Assembly (NCBI GenBank): GCA_015661135.1
Contig: JACVXW010000104.1
Location: 1 to 10,202 of the forward strand
Origin: Chloroflexota bacterium
GTDB taxonomy: Bacteria > Chloroflexota > Limnocylindria > Limnocylindrales > CSP1-4
Direction of reading: 5' to 3'
DNA length: 10,202 bases
Of this stretch, positions 7,198-10,202 are shown piece by piece (positions within the stretch are counted from its first letter, which is position 1; every line of letters starts with the position of its first letter). Made by a program: the position numbers and the translations under genes. The notes below the pieces were generated by a model. It searched no databases and was not told the DNA's origin. It saw nothing but the letters and a program-made list of their open reading frames with translations.

Positions 7198-9680
7198 GAG
7201 ATTACCCCGCTGATCGAGACCTGGAACTGGACGCTGACCCCGCTGTCCTGGACCTCGTTGAGAAACCGGATCAGGACCTGGCCGGTCGCCGGATCAACGT
7301 AGCGTGACGGATCTTCGAGGGAATAGGTGGCGCCCTGGCCGAGGTGCGGCAGCCGGACCCAGGCGCCGTCTCCCGTCCGGTCGAACAGCTCGATCTCCGG
7401 AACGCCGTCGTTGCGCGCCGGCTCGCAGCCCGGCGGCTCGGTATTGGCGAGGTCCGTGCAGCGAACGGGGATCACCGCGAGCGGCTTGATCGACACGCCG
7501 CCGCCGACCGGGAGCGGGCCGCCCCCGAAGTTCAGGCCAAACTGGAGGGCGGTCGGCTCGATGGTGCCCTCGAACGTGATCGGCTGGTAGGAGATGGTCG
7601 CGGAGCCGGCTCCCATGTTCAGCGAAAAGGGATCCTTGCTGAAGAAGGCGGCGTCGGCGGACACCACCGTCGTCTGGATCAAGTCCGTGTGGAAGGTCGT
7701 CTTGCCGCTGACCTCCAGCCCCGCCGGCAGGTAGTACAGGACATTCGCGTTGCGGCGGGCCGTCTGACTGGAGATCTGGACGTCCAGGATGTCGTCCCGA
7801 CCCCAGGCCAGGATCACCGGGCCGGACGCGCTGAGCGTGCCGATGTTGCCGAACATCGGGTCGTAGGTCAGCTGGTCCAGGACGGCGTGGCGAACACGCA
7901 TCCGGAGGCCCTCGTCGGTCAGCTGCGAGGCGTCGCCGAAGAAGACCTGACCGAACACCCGGTCTGAGATGGACTGGAAGAACTGGTTCCCGGTTGGTCG
8001 AAGGCTCACGGTCTTCTCGGCACCCGCCGGAATGTCCCCGATCACAGCGACGGACCCGCCCAGGACGACGGCGACCTTCTCGAGGGCGATCTCGGACTTG
8101 TTGCGGATCGTGCCGCTCAAGACCCCGTCCTGAAGCAAGAACCGGGCCTCCACGAGCGGGACGGTCGTGGCCGACTCGGCCCGGATGGTCCGGAGGGACC
8201 CGAAGCCGACGGCGAGGTCGCGCACGAGCGCCGGGTCCCCCTGGACCACGTCGAGTACCCCGGCGTTGCCGCCGCCGGCAAAGTCGCCACTGATCGGAGC
8301 TGCCAGGAGGGCGCCGCCCGGGACCTGGAGCTGGTAGGTGGCGCGCGACGGCGAGAAGATCCCGAGGTAGACCTGGGCAGTTCCCTCCGTTGCGCCAGGG
8401 GCGCCCCGGACGATGGCGACCTCGTTCAGGATCAGGTCCGTGCCCCGCAGCGCGGTTCCGAAGCCGTAGGCCGAGACAGCGAAGACCCCGATGAGGACCG
8501 GCATGGTCACCCAGGCCAGCTCGCGCCTGTCCAGCCGGCGCAGGATCAGATAGTTGATCGGTCCGATCAGCAGGATGTAGCCGCCCAGGAGCACGAGGAG
8601 CCCGCCGATCGGCGGCAGCGCGAGCGACGCCAGCTGGCTCACAGCGTTCACGATCTGGCTGTCGTCCGTGGTGATGACCGGGCCGCCGCTCGTCCGGTTG
8701 GGGAGAAATCGCCGCCACATCGCCTCGACGCTCCTGGTTTCCGCGAGCCAGGTCGCCGTCGGATCGAAGCCGATCAGCGTGACACTGCCGCTGCCGTACT
8801 CGAGATCACCCGCGATGACCCGGTCTCCCGAGGTCGCAAGCGCCCTTCCGCGCCCGCTCTCGCCGGCGAGAGCGGGCAGGTCGGTCGCATCCGCGGGCAC
8901 CGGCCCGACGAGCGCGGCGATCGTCGAGGGCGCGACATCGAGGGTCGCGTCCGGGCGATAGGGGAGGATGTCGTCCGGGAACCCCGATAGCGTCCCGAGA
9001 CCGGCGGTGCCGCCGGCGATGATCAGGCGCCCGCCGCCAGCGATCCAGCCTCGCAGCGAGGCCAGCTGTGGCTCCGTGAGGGTGTTGCTGTCCACGTCCT
9101 GCCAGATCAGGCGGTCGAGCGTGGCCCATCCCTCGACCCGCTCCGGGAGGTCTGCCACGCCGAGCGAGACGATGGCCGGCGCGGCGCCGTTGGGACTCGG
9201 ATCGAGGTCCAGCTCGCCGATGATTCCCTGTGGCCGTTCGGCGAGCACGCCGACGATCAGTTGTCCGCCGTCATGGATGAGGTAGGCGACATCCTGCGAG
9301 GTCACTGTCGTGCTGCCCGAGACAAGCTGGACCTTGACGGTTCGCCCGAAGGCTGGCGGTTGGGCGTGGAGGACGTAGGTCTTGCGCGATTCGGTAGGCA
9401 GATCCACCGCCACCGAAAAGCGGGTACGGCCCTGCGATCCGCCATCGATCCGTAGCTCGCCCTGGACTGCCGGGCCCGTATTCTCGAACTGGACCTCGAT
9501 GGCCATCCAGGAACCGATGCGGGTGTGGCCCTGAAGGAGGACCCGGGCTTCCATCGTGACGCCGGCGGCGGAGGCCGTGCCGGCAAGCGGCCCGAGCATG
9601 AGGGCTGCGGCGAACACCGCCGCCAGGGCACGGCGGGCCAGGGCGGCGCCGGGGGGCGGCGGCGTGATGGCGAGCGGCAC
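7194..9680 (-). CDS. Large exported membrane protein with glutamine-amidotransferase-like domain
   Basis: This 828-residue protein is the first gene of the unit. A signal sequence is clear: Arg16-Arg17, a hydrophobic core at about 19-34, and a probable cleavage site after Ala-Ser-Ala near residue 39. A beta-rich domain follows (about 41-135). Next is a class-I glutamine-amidotransferase-like region: LIWQDVDSNTLTEPQLASL at 191-209, then GWIAGGGRLIIAGG at 211-224. No catalytic Cys-His pair is apparent, so the fold is probably non-enzymatic. Two membrane helices sit at about 356-380 and 388-408, joined by NYLILRRLDRRELAWVT, a turn seen in a family of uncharacterised membrane proteins. The remaining 420 residues are beta-rich and probably on the same side as the N-terminal domain. 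The GTG at 9680 has AGGAGG 4 bases upstream. The stop overlaps the ABC ATPase start, so it is probably an accessory subunit of the exporter. Specific function unknown. Confidence 0.88.
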   Translation of the reverse strand: MPLAITPPPPGAALARRALAAVFAAALMLGPLAGTASAAGVTMEARVLLQGHTRIGSWMAIEVQFENTGPAVQGELRIDGGSQGRTRFSVAVDLPTESRKTYVLHAQPPAFGRTVKVQLVSGSTTVTSQDVAYLIHDGGQLIVGVLAERPQGIIGELDLDPSPNGAAPAIVSLGVADLPERVEGWATLDRLIWQDVDSNTLTEPQLASLRGWIAGGGRLIIAGGTAGLGTLSGFPDDILPYRPDATLDVAPSTIAALVGPVPADATDLPALAGESGRGRALATSGDRVIAGDLEYGSGSVTLIGFDPTATWLAETRSVEAMWRRFLPNRTSGGPVITTDDSQIVNAVSQLASLALPPIGGLLVLLGGYILLIGPINYLILRRLDRRELAWVTMPVLIGVFAVSAYGFGTALRGTDLILNEVAIVRGAPGATEGTAQVYLGIFSPSRATYQLQVPGGALLAAPISGDFAGGGNAGVLDVVQGDPALVRDLAVGFGSLRTIRAESATTVPLVEARFLLQDGVLSGTIRNKSEIALEKVAVVLGGSVAVIGDIPAGAEKTVSLRPTGNQFFQSISDRVFGQVFFGDASQLTDEGLRMRVRHAVLDQLTYDPMFGNIGTLSASGPVILAWGRDDILDVQISSQTARRNANVLYYLPAGLEVSGKTTFHTDLIQTTVVSADAAFFSKDPFSLNMGAGSATISYQPITFEGTIEPTALQFGLNFGGGPLPVGGGVSIKPLAVIPVRCTDLANTEPPGCEPARNDGVPEIELFDRTGDGAWVRLPHLGQGATYSLEDPSRYVDPATGQVLIRFLNEVQDSGVSVQFQVSISGVIS
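8852..8877. repeat. Perfect 26-bp palindrome inside a coding region
   Basis: The left arm gcccgctctcgcc (8852-8864) is followed without a spacer by its exact reverse complement (8865-8877). The symmetry breaks at 8851/8878. It lies within codons for about residues 268-277 of the 828-residue protein (ALAGESGRGR). As RNA it could fold into a stem of about 11 bp with a 4-base loop. No T-run follows, so it is not a standard terminator. Confidence 0.9.
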
Positions 9681-9684
9681 GACG

Positions 9685-9690
9685 CCTCCT
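9685..9690 (-). promoter_or_regulatory. Ribosome binding site of the 828-residue protein gene
   Basis: AGGAGG on the minus strand, 4 bases before the GTG at 9680. It decides this GTG as the start; the hydrophobic signal sequence lies directly downstream, which agrees. Confidence 0.75.
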
Positions 9691-9887
9691 GCGGCGGATA
9701 CGGACCTTCGGGCGCATCATCGACGCCGAGGCCACCTGAAAAGTTGCGCGGGCTCGACCGTCCGATCGCGGGTGGCTCGCTCCTATCGTACGATCCGCCG
9801 GCCGGGATGCGGTCTGTCGTCCGAGATACGCCGCCGGAATGCCCCCGGTTCCGGTCCCCCGATGAGCCCTCGGTCGGGCTCTCCGTC

Positions 9888-9891
9888 GAGG
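9888..9891 (+). promoter_or_regulatory. Probable ribosome binding site of the DUF1015 gene
   Basis: GAGG (in gaggtg) ends 5 bases before the GTG at 9897. It supports that start over the GTG at 9891, which it would overlap. Confidence 0.45.
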
Positions 9892-9896
9892 TGCAC

Positions 9897-10202
9897 GTGC
9901 CCGTCGTCCGTCCGTTTCGCGCGCTCCGCTACTCGCCCGAGGCGGTCACCGACCTCGCGTCCGTGGTCGCCCCGCCATATGACGTGATCGGGCCGGACGA
10001 GCACCTCCGGCTGCTGGCCCGCGACCCGCGCAACGCGGTTCGCCTCGACCTGCCGACCGCGGAACCTGGGGATGCGGATCCGGACGAGCGCTACCGCCGC
10101 GCGGCGCGACTCCTCGCCGCGTGGCGCGGCGACGGGACGCTCCGGCGCGACTCGCGCCCCGCGGTGTACGTCGTGGCCGATTCGTATCGACTGCCCGGGG
10201 GC
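9897..10202 (+). CDS. DUF1015 family protein, N-terminal part only
   Basis: A plus-strand frame stays open to the right edge, giving 102 residues from the chosen GTG. It begins MPVVRPFRALRYSP and continues with LASVVAPPYDVIGPDEHLRL, the characteristic start of DUF1015 proteins: VRPF.AL.Y, then VVAPPYDVI, then a NAVRLDLP segment at about 45-52. Family members are around 400 residues, so about three quarters lie outside. DUF1015 proteins are widespread and poorly characterised. Start choice: GTG 9897 has GAGG (9888-9891) 5 bases upstream and gives the usual family start. GTG 9891 and ATG 9807 are also in frame, but the residues they would add do not resemble the family. The gene is divergent from the operon and likely unrelated to it. 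Confidence 0.85.
   Translation, partial: MPVVRPFRALRYSPEAVTDLASVVAPPYDVIGPDEHLRLLARDPRNAVRLDLPTAEPGDADPDERYRRAARLLAAWRGDGTLRRDSRPAVYVVADSYRLPGG

Larger units (their letters stand above)
9681..9896. promoter_or_regulatory. Divergent intergenic region
   Basis: These 216 bases separate the leftward operon from the rightward DUF1015 gene and must hold promoters for both if the transcripts start here. I see no convincing -35/-10 pair in either direction. A 10-bp palindrome, atcgtacgat (9785-9794), could be an operator core. No open frame with a recognisable protein and no RNA gene is visible. Confidence 0.5.

Noticed and set aside
7294..8718. Minus-strand frame of 474 codons inside the 828-residue gene
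   Set aside because: A +1-type shadow rich in Arg, Pro and Gly; the longer frame has the signal sequence, helices and ribosome site.
9715..9750. Possible promoter for the operon (caactt and gatgat with a spacer of about 19 bases)
   Set aside because: Both hexamers match the consensus poorly and the spacing is off; not enough to call a promoter.

Overview
The window is a uniformly GC-rich stretch (about 70% G+C by eye, not counted) with tightly packed genes and many GTG starts. No tRNA, rRNA, CRISPR array, insertion sequence or phage gene was seen. High GC, the gene set and the style of the proteins suggest a free-living GC-rich bacterium. An uncultivated Chloroflexota-type lineage is my best guess, with low confidence; an actinobacterial or related origin is not excluded.

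Layout, read in the direction of transcription (minus strand, right to left). A seven-gene unit starts at about 9680 and runs off the left edge. Its genes are: (1) an 828-residue secreted or membrane-anchored protein with a beta-rich N-terminal domain, a glutamine-amidotransferase-like domain and a two-helix membrane hairpin (9680-7194); (2) an ABC exporter ATPase (7197-6235); (3) an ABC-2 type permease (6238-5096); (4) a membrane-anchored coiled-coil protein with a Gly/Gln/Pro repeat linker and a short C-terminal domain (5099-3270); (5) a MoxR-family AAA+ ATPase (3223-2207); (6) a DUF58 protein with a complete MIDAS-like metal site (2176-1184); (7) a BatA-type membrane von Willebrand A protein, cut by the window edge (1177-1). 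Genes 1-4 are joined by 4-base stop/start overlaps. Genes 5-7 are separated by 46, 30 and 6 bases. The whole is almost certainly one operon.

On the plus strand, after a 216-base divergent intergenic region (9681-9896), a DUF1015-family protein begins at about 9897 and leaves the window at the right edge. It does not look functionally tied to the operon.

How the genes may work together: MoxR ATPases paired with DUF58/vWA proteins are known as an AAA+ chaperone or assembly module for protein complexes. Here the module is fused at operon level to an ABC-2 exporter and two large envelope proteins. The likely picture is an envelope-located machine in which MoxR, with DUF58 as adaptor, remodels or activates the membrane vWA protein, the coiled-coil protein or the exporter. 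The substrate is unknown. The best leads are the operon architecture, a conserved-looking C-terminal tail behind a variable repeat linker, a 36-bp repeat whose DNA units alternate synonymously, and a perfect 26-bp palindrome inside the first gene.
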